Positions 42,859-53,628 of a DNA stretch of 64,000 bases are shown here, one piece after another; position 1 is the stretch's first letter, and each line of letters opens with the position of its first letter. The DNA comes from Cardiocondyla obscurior. Its lineage: Eukaryota > Arthropoda > Insecta > Hymenoptera > Formicidae. Below the pieces are notes generated by a model. The model was not told the DNA's origin and searched no databases. It saw nothing but the letters and a program-made list of their open reading frames with translations. The stretch is from the NCBI RefSeq assembly GCF_019399895.1, contig NC_091882.1, forward strand, positions 4,278,001-4,342,000. The letters run 5' to 3'. Both the position numbers and the translations under genes were made by a program.

Positions 42859-43569
42859 ATGCGATTCGTGCGACAACCGCAGACGATACGCGTCGCGAAT
42901 TGTGACGATAGATTACGATTAATGGATAGTCTCGAGGGAGAAAAAATACGCAGGCACGGCGAGATGCTGCCAAACACTGTGCACGCGATCGTGTGCGGTC
43001 CATCGAACTGCGGTAAAACGAACGTTCTGATCTGTCTGTTGGAAAGTCCGCACGGTTTGCGTTTCGAGAACGTGTACGTGTACTCGAAGTCGCTGCAGCA
43101 GCCCAAGTATCAGTACTTGGAACGTTTGCTGACACTGATCGACGAGATAGGATATTTCACGTTTTCCAACAACAGCGACGTCGTTCCACCGAGTGAGGCG
43201 CTTCTGCATTCGATTTTCATCTTCGACGATATCGCGTGCGATAAGCAAGACGCCGTGAGGGAGTACTTCGTGATGGGTCGTCACTTGAACGTAGAATGTT
43301 TTTATCTGTGCCAGTCGTACGCGAGGATACCCAAGCATCTGATACGCAATAACGCGAATCTACTGATTTTGTTTAAACAGGATGGAACAAATCTGAAACA
43401 CGTATACAACGATCACGTCAACACCGACATGTCGTACGACGAGTTCAGCGTGTTGTGTCGCGAATGCTGACAACGCGATCACGGATTCGCGGTGATCGAC
43501 AAGGACAGTCCGCTCGACAACGGGCGATACAGGCGAGGATTCGACGTGTTCGCGGTACCGTCGAGTTGA
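42859..43569 (+). pseudogene. FtsK/HerA-type genome-packaging ATPase with one stop
   Basis: ATG 42859 (MRFVRQPQTI). Walker A CGPSNCGKTNVL, Walker B SIFIFDDIA, then FYLCQSYARIPKHLIRNN (arginine-finger/sensor region) and NLLILFKQD. This A32-like family pumps DNA into capsids of Polintons, adintoviruses and nucleocytoplasmic viruses. A TGA at 43468-43470 stops it; the frame beyond stays open with a family-like tail (GFAVIDKDSP, FDVFAVPSS) to 43569. Otherwise undamaged. Confidence 0.85.
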
Positions 43570-43657
43570 TTTAACAGGTTGTCGAAATCGCGCGACAACC
43601 AGTCGCCGAAGACGCTTTGTCGAGAACAGATCGCGGGAATACAATCGATTGATCGAT

Positions 43658-44740
43658 ATGACGAGGAAAAATGACAACCGCGACGTGCGCGAGCGTGAAA
43701 AGATTACGCGGGAGATCGAGAAGACGAGCGGGGCGATTCGCAGAAAACATCGAGCCATAAAGACCGACACGATCGACGCCGACATCGCGTCGGAGAAGCG
43801 CCTCAAGCCCATTGTCGAACCTCTAAAACGGATGGTTGAGACCGTCGAGGAATCCGGTATCGCGGTACCGAAAATGGAGTCAAAATCGGAGCGTTTGACG
43901 CCGAAATTGGAGTGACGATTGTGGTCGACACCAAAACCCGAACGGCATTTAAACGTCACGTTTGACGATTCGTTGTCATCGGCAACTTTGGGTGATACGA
44001 TTGTAGCTAATCCGTCATTTGGTGATACGACCGTCGATTCATACGTTACGACGGAAAACGTCGAACCTCCGTCGACGCCACGGCCCCGGGCATCAACGCC
44101 GCGGTCCGGCATATTGACGCCACGACCTGGCGTATCGACACCGCGGCCCAGCGTATCGCTGGCAACGATGTACCTTGAAGCGACGAGCGGTGGCAGAAGA
44201 ATAAATATCGACGACGTTTTCGGTATATACTTTGACACAAACAAAGTAATGCTCGGGAACAAACACGTTGAATTCGACCATAAGAACGACGATATAATTG
44301 TCACTGGTAAGAGATATCCTGGAACGGAAGGTCTGTATGAGTTGATTTTCAAGAAGGTACCCTACGTAACCGCTTACACCGAGGCGGATAAACGTCACTA
44401 CAAAAGCATACTCGAAGTGACGAACGCGCATAAAAAAGATTTCAGCGACAACGGTCGCGTCATGGGTAACAGAGGCTTAAAGTATATGAAGGTGATCGCA
44501 CCGCTGATGTTGAGCGATTCGGCCAGGAAATCGAGAAGAAAAAGTTCCGGTAAAGGATTACCTCACCTCATGACGTTGAACGATCACGCGATCGACTACG
44601 TGCAATGGGACGATCCCAACGAGCTCGTGGATCGTCTTAGATTGCTGGATGCTTCGCGTCGAGCCGGTCACAACGCTCACGACAACGAAATTCTGTCAAT
44701 TATCGAGGAACTGCGTGAGGCTGGTTTGATTATAAATTAA
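43658..44740 (+). pseudogene. DUF8207-type Polinton protein with one stop
   Basis: ATG 43658. Residues 1-85 are a basic/acidic coiled-coil-like region; a TGA at 43913-43915 follows and the same frame resumes with a Pro/Thr-rich linker containing repeated TPRP units and then a globular domain: NIDDVFGIYFD, YPGTEGLYELIFKK, YKSILEVTNAH, KYMKVIAP. I recognise the last part as the DUF8207 domain that accompanies insect Polinton-type integrases. Function unknown. Sits 48 bp upstream of the integrase frame, same strand. Confidence 0.7.
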
Positions 44741-45979
44741 TCGACTGGAGGAATCAAGCGACAGAATCGGCTTTCCGCGGGACGTGATTGACCATATCTA
44801 GATCACGCAAGTCTAACGACACGGGTTCTGAGAGGAGGCGACTCGTCGACGAGTTACACGCCCCGGCGAGAAGAAACTTTCCGCGAAGACGCGTCGTGGT
44901 CAAGGGATACGACGATTTGTGGCAGGCTGATATCGTCGAGATGCAACCGTACGCGCGTTTCAACCGAGGTTACCGTTACATTCTCATCGTCATCGACGCA
45001 CTCGGCAAGTATGCGTGGGCAATACCGCTGAAGAATAAAGGCGGCAGCAAAACGGCTGACGCTTTAGCGGAGTTGATGCGAAAGAGCGGAGGATGTCCGA
45101 AAAATCTACAAACCAATATGGGAAAAGAGTTTTACAACGCCGACGTACAACGGCTCTTCGCGAAACGCGGTGTCAATCATTACCCAACGTACTCGGTGTT
45201 AAAGGCGTCAGTAGTCGAGCGATTCAATTGTTACGTCTCCGACTCCGCGTCTCTTTTTTTTTCGACGTATATTAAAATTTTAGTTAAGGGGAAGGTAGAC
45301 CGTAGTCCATTGTAATATAAAAAAAAGGAATTTCAGAGTCTTTCAGAAAATAAATTCAATAGACGTCCACATATTCCGGGACAATTTGTTGCGTGGAAGC
45401 ATAAAAAACATGTAACAAATTGCGAACGGGCGCCAACAGGATGTCAGACAAAGAATTTGTCTAGACATAACACAAAAAATCAAAATTTAAGAGCTCATAA
45501 ATATTTCAACTTTGATAACCTGTCTGTCATAGGGAAAGGAAAATAACTTTTTCTTAAAATTGTAATTGCGTACCGATCCCGAGCTTTAGAAAAACCAAGG
45601 GCGCGAGAGACCCGAAATTACCGGAGTATGTGACGCAGGCAAAGGCAATAAAGCCAGGTAACCATATGTCATATGGAAAGTAAGAGTTACCTAACCATCT
45701 CTCGATGGAAATGATAGAAAAATTCTGGAAGGCTCGGAAGGGGTAACTCGTTGAAGCGGGGGTGGTTCGTAGGCACATTACTTCCTTAAAACCAATGGAT
45801 TTCGGGAACTCCTCACCAAAATCTAGAAACTAAGGGCGAAAACTTAAAATAGAGAAGGGATGAAGTGCGAGTGCCCAATAATTTTAAGATAGGAAAAGTG
45901 GAGGAATAAGCTCTGCAAATGAGAGATTAGAATCTCAGAAAAATGAAAATTCGGGAAGAGTCCTCCCCTTTTCCGAGCT

Positions 45980-45986
45980 TATAAAA
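45980..45986 (+). promoter_or_regulatory. TATA box of element copy 2
   Basis: TATAAAA in CCGAGCTTATAAAATCTTGTG, identical to copy 3 (35644-35650). About 127 bp upstream of the splice donor. Confidence 0.65.
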
Positions 45987-46112
45987 TCTTGTGCTCAGGC
46001 TGAGCACGCTCTCTTGCATCTTAGCTACAACCGAATAAGTTTTACTAAAACCTCACGTGAGTGTCTTGAGTGTGCAAGCCAATCTGAAGAAGCAGTTTGA
46101 AGATCTCCTAAA

Positions 46113-47384
46113 AGTAAGTTCCAACGATTTTAATATGTATCTGGGCGAAAAACACGATTCCACTAAATGTATTTATCTTAATTAATTGTTTTCAAGTGTT
46201 GTCTGAGAGAAAGAAATGTCTGAGTCGAGGCTCCGCGGTTTTGATTTTGTGCTGATTGTTCCTGTGATCTGTTAAATGTGTGAGAATATCTGCTCCCGAA
46301 CATCGGTTGAGACATGCTGTCGAAAAACTAGCGATTTTCTGTGGTCAACTCCGCGAAATATCGCTGGAACTTTGGCGACTGTTCTCGGCTAAAGAATCGG
46401 CAAGCGGTTCTCGCCAAAGATAGATTATGCGGAATCTTTCATGGGCGGATCGAGACCTTCGGAATTCGTCGATGACGAATCTCCTTCCCTCCATTGTTAT
46501 TAAACATTCCAAAAATTCAATTCAGATTTAATTAAAATCAATTAATAATTTTAGTGGAATCTCTCAATAAGAAAACGTTGAGGAAGAGTCGGGCGCGGCG
46601 GAATAAGCAGATCAAAAATCTGAGGGAGTTAGTCTGCCGTTTCTTCGTACAATACCTTCTCGCGGCGGCACCAAGTGAAGAGGTTTTTGTGTCTCCCGCG
46701 CGCCACGAGGAGAGACCTTGGTCTCCTCGTCCAGGCCCACCGCCACCATCTCCTATCCGCGGCGATCCGGAGCCGTTATTCGGCTATTTCCCGGAAGAAG
46801 AGGAGTCAGTTGCAAATCCTTCCGACGACCGAAATCTTTCGTCTCAGTCCACGGAGCCTGGATCGGAATTATTCCGCCCCACGACTCCTTCTTATACTCC
46901 GAATTCTTCCCTCATCTCCGAGCCACGGTTTCCCGGAGATGAGCCAAGAGCCTGCTCCTCTCCTCTTTCACCACCTCCTTTTCCCTTCGAACCTGAGGAA
47001 GCCGACTCTCTGGGTGAAGATGACTCAATCTCTCTCCCAGGAGTAGACTTCCCCGATCAACCTCCATCTCCAGTCCCGAGTATAGAGATCCTCGAGGAGC
47101 ATCCAGAACCGAGAGAGGTTATAGATCCTCTCCTGGAGCTCCTCCGCAGGGCCTGTACTCCGTGGACAGATCCTGTCCCGGAAAGGGCCTTCTCCATCGG
47201 CCCTGACCATTTTGAGCCAGAGCAGATCAGGATTCAGGCAGCTCGGTCTGATCCTGACTCTCACTTTTTCATTTATTATCCCGGGGTGGAATTTCCTTTC
47301 CTGGCTCCGATGCGATTAATTGACCTTGTTTTCCCGAGATCCACGGCGAGGGTGGTGGAAATCGAAGAGGTCACCATAGATTAG
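46113..47384 (+). CDS. Element-borne basic/proline-rich protein, copy 2 (2 exons)
   Basis: Exon 1 ends with A at 46113 before GTAAGT; the intron ends TTTTAG at 46554; exon 2 starts TGGAATCT at 46555. The ATG exists only after splicing. 276 codons to 47384. N-terminus basic (KSRARRNKQIKN) followed by LRELVCRFFVQYLLAAA, a long acidic/Pro/Ser middle (PPPPSPIRGDPE, TTPSYTPNSS), and a conserved C-terminus (CTPWTDPVPERAF, GPDHFEPEQIR, YYPGVEFPFLAPMRLID). Copy 1 keeps the same ends while the middle varies. No domain recognised; a nuclear RNA- or DNA-binding accessory protein is one possibility. Confidence 0.65.
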
Positions 47385-47944
47385 TAGTCACACACACACA
47401 CACATGCACACCCTTACACTCATGTAAATATTGTAAAGTACTCAACACCGCCATGTTAAAATTATATCTATTCATTCGTATATTACCGTTCTCTTATTAT
47501 TTGATTTGTAAAGTAAAAACTTTTACTTTATTTTTATATTTTAAACGAACTGTATGAGTTTTCTGAATTGCTTATTTGTCATCTATGGATTATTTTCGAT
47601 TTTTTGTAATTAGAGTCATTTATTTTTAATTAAATTGTTAATTTAGTTTTATTAAAATCGTGGGCTAATTATTTAATTACTACCCTAAACTATCCTGTCT
47701 AAGCGATCAATCACGCCCGGTTCTATCCCAGAGAATAAGGATTCATTTCCTTTCTCTAAAAAGAACCACTTACGCGCTCAATTGAAATCCGAATAATTAT
47801 CTGCGCGTAAAATCGTGTAGATTCGAATTTCGAATCACACATAAATTCGGTGGTACGTCACCTCTCTACCCTACCGGCAAACACCATTCCGAGGAATTCC
47901 TTCCAATTAATTAATTAAATAAAATTAATCCTCCTGACGTAACA
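47385..47944 (+). other. AT-rich 3' tail of element copy 2
   Basis: Non-coding: a (CA)n run at 47389-47405, AT-rich stretches and ctacc(c)taa pieces up to the terminal gacgtaaca. No polyadenylation signal stands out. Confidence 0.4.
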
Positions 47945-48499
47945 CAATCGCACACTCAAAAACATTATGTGGAAGATGTTTACGCTCAACGGCAATTACG
48001 AGTGGTTCGACGCGCTACCGCGTCTCGTAGACGAGTATAATAGGCGCAAGCACCGAACGATCGGCATGCGGCCCATCGACGTGACACCTGAGATCGCCAA
48101 GAAACTTCTTGACACCGTGTACAGCGCGATAAAGATAGCCGCTTCGGCCAAATTCAGGGTCGGTGATAAAGTACGCGTGAGCAAGTTTAAAATGATTTTC
48201 GAAAAGGGATACACTCCGAATTGGACCACCGAGGTTTTCACGATTGTCAAGATGCAGCAAACCAATCCAGCGACCTATCTGCTCGAGGATTATCGCGGTG
48301 AGGCGATAGCCGGAGCGTTCTACGAGCATGAGTTGCGCCGCGCGACACATCCGGACGTATATCTGGTGGAGAAGGTTCTGCGTAAGAAGGGTGACAAGGT
48401 CTACGTGAAATGGCTGGAATTTGATGAATCACACAATTCATGGATCGACAAAAACAGCATCGTTTAATAAAGTTTTTTATTTCTTTTTACACATGTTAA

Positions 48500-48698
48500 T
48501 GCGATTCAATGTATTTTAAAATAAGAAAATTATATAAAACTGTATACTGCATACATGTATATCCTTATTATTTTGTTTCACACATCTATATGCGATTCGA
48601 TGTATTTAAAATAATAAAATATAAAACTGCATACTGCATATTACATACTACATACTACATAATGCATACTGCGTATATGTGTACTGCATACTGCGTAC
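48500..48698. repeat. Tandem units and tactgcatac microsatellite, left of the RNA-virus-like insert
   Basis: Two units of about 100 bp (gcgattc(a/g)atgtatttaaaata...aaaactg(c/t)atactgcata) followed by degenerate catactgcat/gtactgcata repeats. The microsatellite continues as tgtactgcatactgcgtaca at 53627 on the other side of the insert. Confidence 0.75.
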
Positions 48699-48867
48699 AT
48701 ATTGTTTCACTCTCTGGATGTATCATATACATCCAGAGGATCTGGTTAAGGTTCAATCAGTATGACGACTCGGCACCTGGATCACATTTTCTCAAGCTTT
48801 CTAATGTGGTCCGGAGTTCTTTTCAAAATTATTACTAAATTTAAAAGAAAGCCATTAGAATTCTTTC

Positions 48868-49716
48868 ATGATGGATAAGCAAAAACAAGAGGATATACCC
48901 CAAGCAGGTCGATACTTTTGTACTAATCCTGCCGAGCAGGTTGCTAGATTTCTTAGTAACAGCTCACTGCACCGTACGGATTCTGGGGACGGTGCTGATC
49001 ATTCAATCATGGCTAGTAGACACTTAAGGCCACTAAGTGACCTAGAAGTATTGATTAATAATCGGAAAAAAAAGAACAGAAAACTAATTATTGATGACTA
49101 CCCTAATGATCTACAAGAAAGAAGGGAACAAGTAATGCGACAAAAAGAAGAAGAAATAGCATTTCTCAATGATAAACTAGCTATTGGGACAAAAATATCA
49201 ATAGCAGAAATAAAGGCTATCGACGATTTAACAATTGGAAATAACAACTTAGTTCCAGTACTCCAAGATGACAAAATAACAGAAGTTGTCATAAATAAAG
49301 ATAAAGACAAGTGTAAAACCATGATAACAGAAAACAATATGGTTATCAAACAAGTCCCTCTAATACCAGAAGAAGATACAGTTTTTTTCGACGGAAATGT
49401 CCAAGACTTTACTCAAAATTTAATCAACGTAGGAATGGAAAAAACCGACGACCGTGCATCAGAACTCGACCGATTAATTATGTGGTCCGCTTGTGGTGCT
49501 ATTTCTGAACACAACCCTACCAATGTTAACCGTAGGGTCAACACCATATGGGAGTCAGAAACAGAAAAATACATTCCTAACAAGAAAGACCTTGATTCCA
49601 AAAGTAACACCCAGGATAAAGGAAACACCAATAATGATGAAAAGAATAAAGACACAACTCGTAGCAATGTGAATTTAGAAAATCATCTGGCCTTTATTCG
49701 AGAGCCGAAAAATTAG
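48868..49716 (+). pseudogene. Insert ORF 1: charged N-terminal region of the virus-like protein
   Basis: 282 codons from ATG 48868. Acidic and Lys/Glu-rich with a predicted coiled-coil stretch (LQERREQVMRQKEEEIAF) and an Asn/Asp/Lys-rich C-terminus. No known domain. It ends nine bases before the next frame begins, in a different phase, so either one frameshift separates two halves of one protein or there were two genes. Confidence 0.45.
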
Positions 49717-49724
49717 CAGAACAG

Positions 49725-52700
49725 ATGTGTGGATTCCCTTTTAGAATTCTTGGTATATTAGAGAATGGAGGAAAGAATCGGGTATGGGCAACAGCAGTTG
49801 CTAGAACATTAAAACGAAAACATCTTACCAATAAAAACATGGCAAAGTGGGCAAAAATGAGGCCAGATTATTATAATCACAATGCCCAAGCATTCGTTGA
49901 TAAAATAAGACTGTTGATTAACTTATGGTCTAATAACGAAGTATCTGTTCCTCTCGACTTAGAGAAACTTGACCAGGAATGTGACAGGGATGATGATACA
50001 TTGTCTATTCAGGATAATGTAGAAGAGGAAGAACACCAATTACAGGGTGAAGTAGCTGAGGGAAGAACTAAGGGTAGTGCATTATGCTTCTCAAAAATTA
50101 TTATATCCAGCAATATTGCTGCCAGCATACGCACTGCTCGGGTCTGCCCCTTTTGTCTATATTACGCTGTTGGTGATAATCCAGACATCATCGACACAGA
50201 GACAAAAACCCAAGGAAAATACAAAACATTGGAGGGTAGAGATTTGTATACCAGATTAAAAGATGGAGTATTAAATGATGGTTGGCTTAGAGCTGCTTCG
50301 CGTGCACACAATAAAGAGATGCACTCTAAAAATGGAAATATCGACTCACTACAAAGCGATGTATCAGAAAGAATAGAATCCGTAAATCTAGCAAGGACTG
50401 GCTTCTGGGATAGTAGTACTATACAGTCAGATTCCATTACTTCTAATACAAATAACATCCAAAGACTAATGCGCCATATACCTTATATTTACTATTCTCG
50501 AAATACATTAAGAGGTTCTCAATCACCTGTTCAAGCAGGAACACTCCACCAATATTTAGGAACACCAGACATATTAGAACCAAAGCCTGATGATATTACT
50601 GTTACTACTATAGATGTACAGCCTATGCCCTCCATTCCAGAAGAGAACGAAATAGGCAAAAGTCCTAAAGATACCACAGAGGAGATCAAGGAACCACAAC
50701 CAAGTACATCAAAACAAGCTGGCCTATTAGATTCCAATGTTAAAGGACAGGAAAAGTTAGGACTTATTGATGGATCAAAAAAAACATTAACAACTATAGC
50801 AGAAGTTCTAGCCGAAAATAGAGAGTTTATTAAAAACCAAATTAATACTAAAGAACCAAGTATTAATATAACAAAACATAACCAAATAAACAATCAAGAA
50901 AGAATTGTGACTAATGGAGCTAGATTAAAATGGATTACAGTTGGGATAGATTCAAGAAAAAGTCACGGATCTTTGGAAAGAACAGGAACATCTAGTGCCA
51001 TGTTGGATGCTGCAACAAATCCACAACCTACAACACCAGGTTTAATAAATCCAGCTAAAGGTATTTATACATATGGTTATATGTCAAATACCCCTAAATT
51101 ATGCGCAGCCATAGAAAGATCAATGGTCACTGAAAGACATGATTACCGATCAGTAGCACTAAAAATAGACTTATACGACGAATTACGAGAAAAAAGAATG
51201 GTACAACCTTCTGGCGTTGATTACGCTTGGTCAAACATCAACGAATACGAACCCACAATTATAAGCCTCAATGTTCTGGGTCAATGGCACTATTCAGCAA
51301 TTTTCGTTGATACTAATGTGATTGAAGATGCATTAGGTAAGGGAGGTTATATACCAGTTGGACCTAATGGACAAAAATGGTGTCTTAATGATAGATCCAT
51401 TAGAATTATTACCTTAGGGGAAAATGATGATACTCTAAACCTAGGACGAGATTTATGGATAATATCACATCTTAAATATCCTTTAGCTTGGGTTATTGAC
51501 AAATTTGACATGCAAACACTATATTCTGGCGGTACTAGGAGCGAATTATTTTGTAGAACAGCAGGATTAGTAGAAATCGATGATGAAACCAACAGAATCG
51601 TGTTTGTTATTCCAACTAGAACGACTGCAAATGTATCAATGGGCAATACCAACTATCCTGTGTTTACTACTGATCATAGAGGTAGTGTAAGATCAGGCAC
51701 CCATGCCCAAATCTTTGATATGGATGATACATTAAATACTATAGTCACTAGAATTCTAAGATCTCAGTATAACCTCAGAAGTGCTTTTTCAAGATATACA
51801 GCTCCATATTTTACATCTGGAATTAATTGGCTTAAAATTAACTCAATATCAGTAACATTAACTGTGAGGTGGCCTCAAAAGATTGAAGGATATGATCTGA
51901 ACAACGAAAAGTCATATGTCGGGGCACCAACAGAAATATTAGATACATTGGGACTTTTTTATGATGATGAATATGATGATAGTTATACACTAGAATATGG
52001 GAGTAGAACAACAGTGAACGGATTAGATCAGAGGTTCATAAGGAGAAAAGATGCACAGTGTAACCCAGCTATTACTATAGGACAGTGGGGAAATTTGGCA
52101 AATTTAGCTTTATGTACAGGTTATGCCGTCTTTAACACAAGAAATACCGAAAATCCAAACCAAATTAGAGCTAGACTATATAGCGGCGGTATTGATAGAC
52201 TTTGTAGGGGTCAATATCTGAGAAAAGGTTTTGAACAACGGAAAAAATCTACAGGACATACTGATAGGCTAGCCTTTCCTTTGGAAATACTGGATTGCAT
52301 GCCCTATTGGCCTGCTTTAATAGATGGAGGGCAAGGAGTTAGTGTTAAATGGTTTGCAGAAGAGTTTATCACCGGATATGTAGGATGGAACTGGGGTATG
52401 AACTTGGTAGAGACTGAACTACTAACAGGATCATTAACAGGTTGTAGAATACCATCATCTTTCAACTGAAGTACCATAAATACAGAATGGTCTAAATTTA
52501 GTATTTCAGGGACAGGCAGACTCAATAATGACACATATGCTCTAGATGATACCGTCCACAGGTGGACTTATAATCATTACACCCAATTTGGTTGTGGTGA
52601 AGACGACTGGCAACTAGAACAAGTTCTAGATAGACTTGATATGACAAAATACCAAGAATGAGATCTTTAATACGAGACACATCCAAGATATGAACGACTA

Positions 52701-53357
52701 GATGGTGTTAGCTTCATCGTAGACTATTCCCATGGAGGAATAATGGCAAGGGATTTGGGATGGATAGAACAGGGTTCAGCTATCCCAAAAGTTGATAAAT
52801 TTGGGTGGGGTATACAGGTTAGAATAAAAGATTTTATAAATATAAGATTAAAAACCCTCGTTATTCCAGTAGGCACCGGAGGAGTTATTATGAATTCATA
52901 TTTCTCCGAAGGAACTATATTATACCGTGGAAATAGAGATCCTCCTGTTACTGGCATACAACAACATTACCTGGACAGGCTAGTAGGACTACCCCCAAAT
53001 TGTTTACGGACGTTAAAAGAAAGAGAGGATATAGCAGTGTCCACTATATCCCCGGGCAAGAACACGAGTATCCCAGAACGGATACTGATGCTCGAAAGAG
53101 AAATAGAGGAGTTAAAATTAATGAGGAACGCACCCGAGAGGATCCATTCAAACTTCGAGGATCCCGATTCCCCATTGAACGAAGAGAAAATGAAGAACAA
53201 AGAATTGAATCGTGGTCCAGATGTAGACATTCCATCTGGCATAATAGAGATACCCACACAAATAATAACAGAAAAAATACAACCCAAACAGGATGGTTTG
53301 CCAGAACATGGGCAGAAGGAGGAGCAGCATTTAATGGAACAACAGAGAAAGAATTAG
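49725..53357 (+). pseudogene. Insert ORF 2: large capsid-like protein
   Basis: One frame runs from 49725 to 53357 (about 1,210 codons) with only three stops: TGA 52467, TGA and TAA near 52662-52673. Features: a Pro/Ser/Thr-rich linker near residues 290-340, then a long globular part with many beta-strand-like, Asn/Gly/Thr-rich segments (WVIDKFDMQTLYSGG, FDMDDTLNTIVTRIL, GQWGNLANLALCTGYAVF, IDGGQGVSVKWF). The style is that of capsid proteins of insect dsRNA (toti-like) viruses, but I cannot name the family. A Lys/Glu-rich tail ends it. Base composition (AT-rich) contrasts with the GC-rich Polinton around it. No signs of introns. Confidence 0.5.
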
Positions 53358-53628
53358 ATGTTGAATGGGGTGAGCCAGATAACATATACCCAGAATGGGT
53401 GTGGTCACCCATCATGTATAACAACATGGTCAATAGTAAAGTTAATGAATTGAAGAAAGATAAGAGTTTAATCGAACTTAACCAAATACATCCGTACCGA
53501 ATTAAGTCACGGGCAGAATTGTCATTTTAACCAAAATCAAACATCTTCGTTCCCCTGGCAACGGGGAACCGAAACCTCGGAGCGAGCCGGCAGCTTCACG
53601 CTGCTCCGTATACCGGGCGTAACAATAT

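Larger units (their letters stand above)
45229..47944 (+). mobile_element. TGTTACG-type LTR-like element, complete copy 2
   Basis: 2,716 bp with termini TGTTACGTC...GACGTAACA (perfect 9-bp inverted) and a 4-bp target duplication CAAT (45225-45228 and 47945-47948) that is exact because the interrupted integrase reads through when the insert and one CAAT are ignored. It contains a single TATA promoter, a leader exon, a 441-bp intron, one ORF and an AT-rich tail. There is no RT, integrase or internal direct repeat. The TG...CA ends and 4-bp duplication fit a solo LTR that carries its own gene. Confidence 0.85.
44788..48467 (+). pseudogene. Polinton integrase with chromodomain, split by an insertion
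   Basis: Two parts, 44788-45228 and 47949-48467, join in frame across a 2.7-kb insertion and its CAAT duplication (about 320 codons). Retroviral-type core: LWQADIVEM (first Asp), LQTNMGKEFYN where the second catalytic Asp is expected but Asn is found, and KASVVERFN (Glu). The C-terminal part has the FRVGDKVRVSK integrase domain and a chromodomain (YLVEKVLRKKGDKVYVKW). The stop is fused to AATAAA at 48466. No ATG remains at the 5' end. Both the insertion and the D-to-N change make it inactive. Confidence 0.85.
48703..53624 (+). mobile_element. 4.9-kb AT-rich insert resembling a cDNA copy of an RNA-virus-like capsid segment
   Basis: Lies within a microsatellite, flanked by ATAT on both sides (48699-48702 and 53625-53628). 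Begins TGTTTCACTC and ends GGCGTAACA. The first 40 bases hold a perfect 12-bp stem (CTCTGGATGTAT, 3-base loop, 48712-48738); the last 80 bases hold two further hairpins (GTTCCCC/GGGGAAC at 53549-53569; about 53583-53604). Between are two long plus-strand frames covering almost the whole length. No RT, integrase, transposase or RdRp motif. Best reading is an endogenised non-retroviral viral segment with both untranslated ends kept. Confidence 0.55.

Noticed and set aside
43360..44352. 330-codon minus-strand frame
   Set aside because: It is the antisense shadow of the ATPase end and the DUF8207 gene, which have recognisable domains on the plus strand; the minus frame is low-complexity Arg/Ser/Val.
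34883..47944. Copies 3 and 2 of the TGTTACG element as the two LTRs of one large element
   Set aside because: Both are plus-oriented, but copy 3 is truncated at 36155 and copy 2 has its own exact CAAT duplication inside the integrase, so they are separate insertions.
48703..53624. Insert as an LTR retrotransposon or DNA transposon
   Set aside because: TG...CA-like ends tempt this reading, but there are no direct LTRs, no RT, integrase or DDE motifs, and the protein looks capsid-like.
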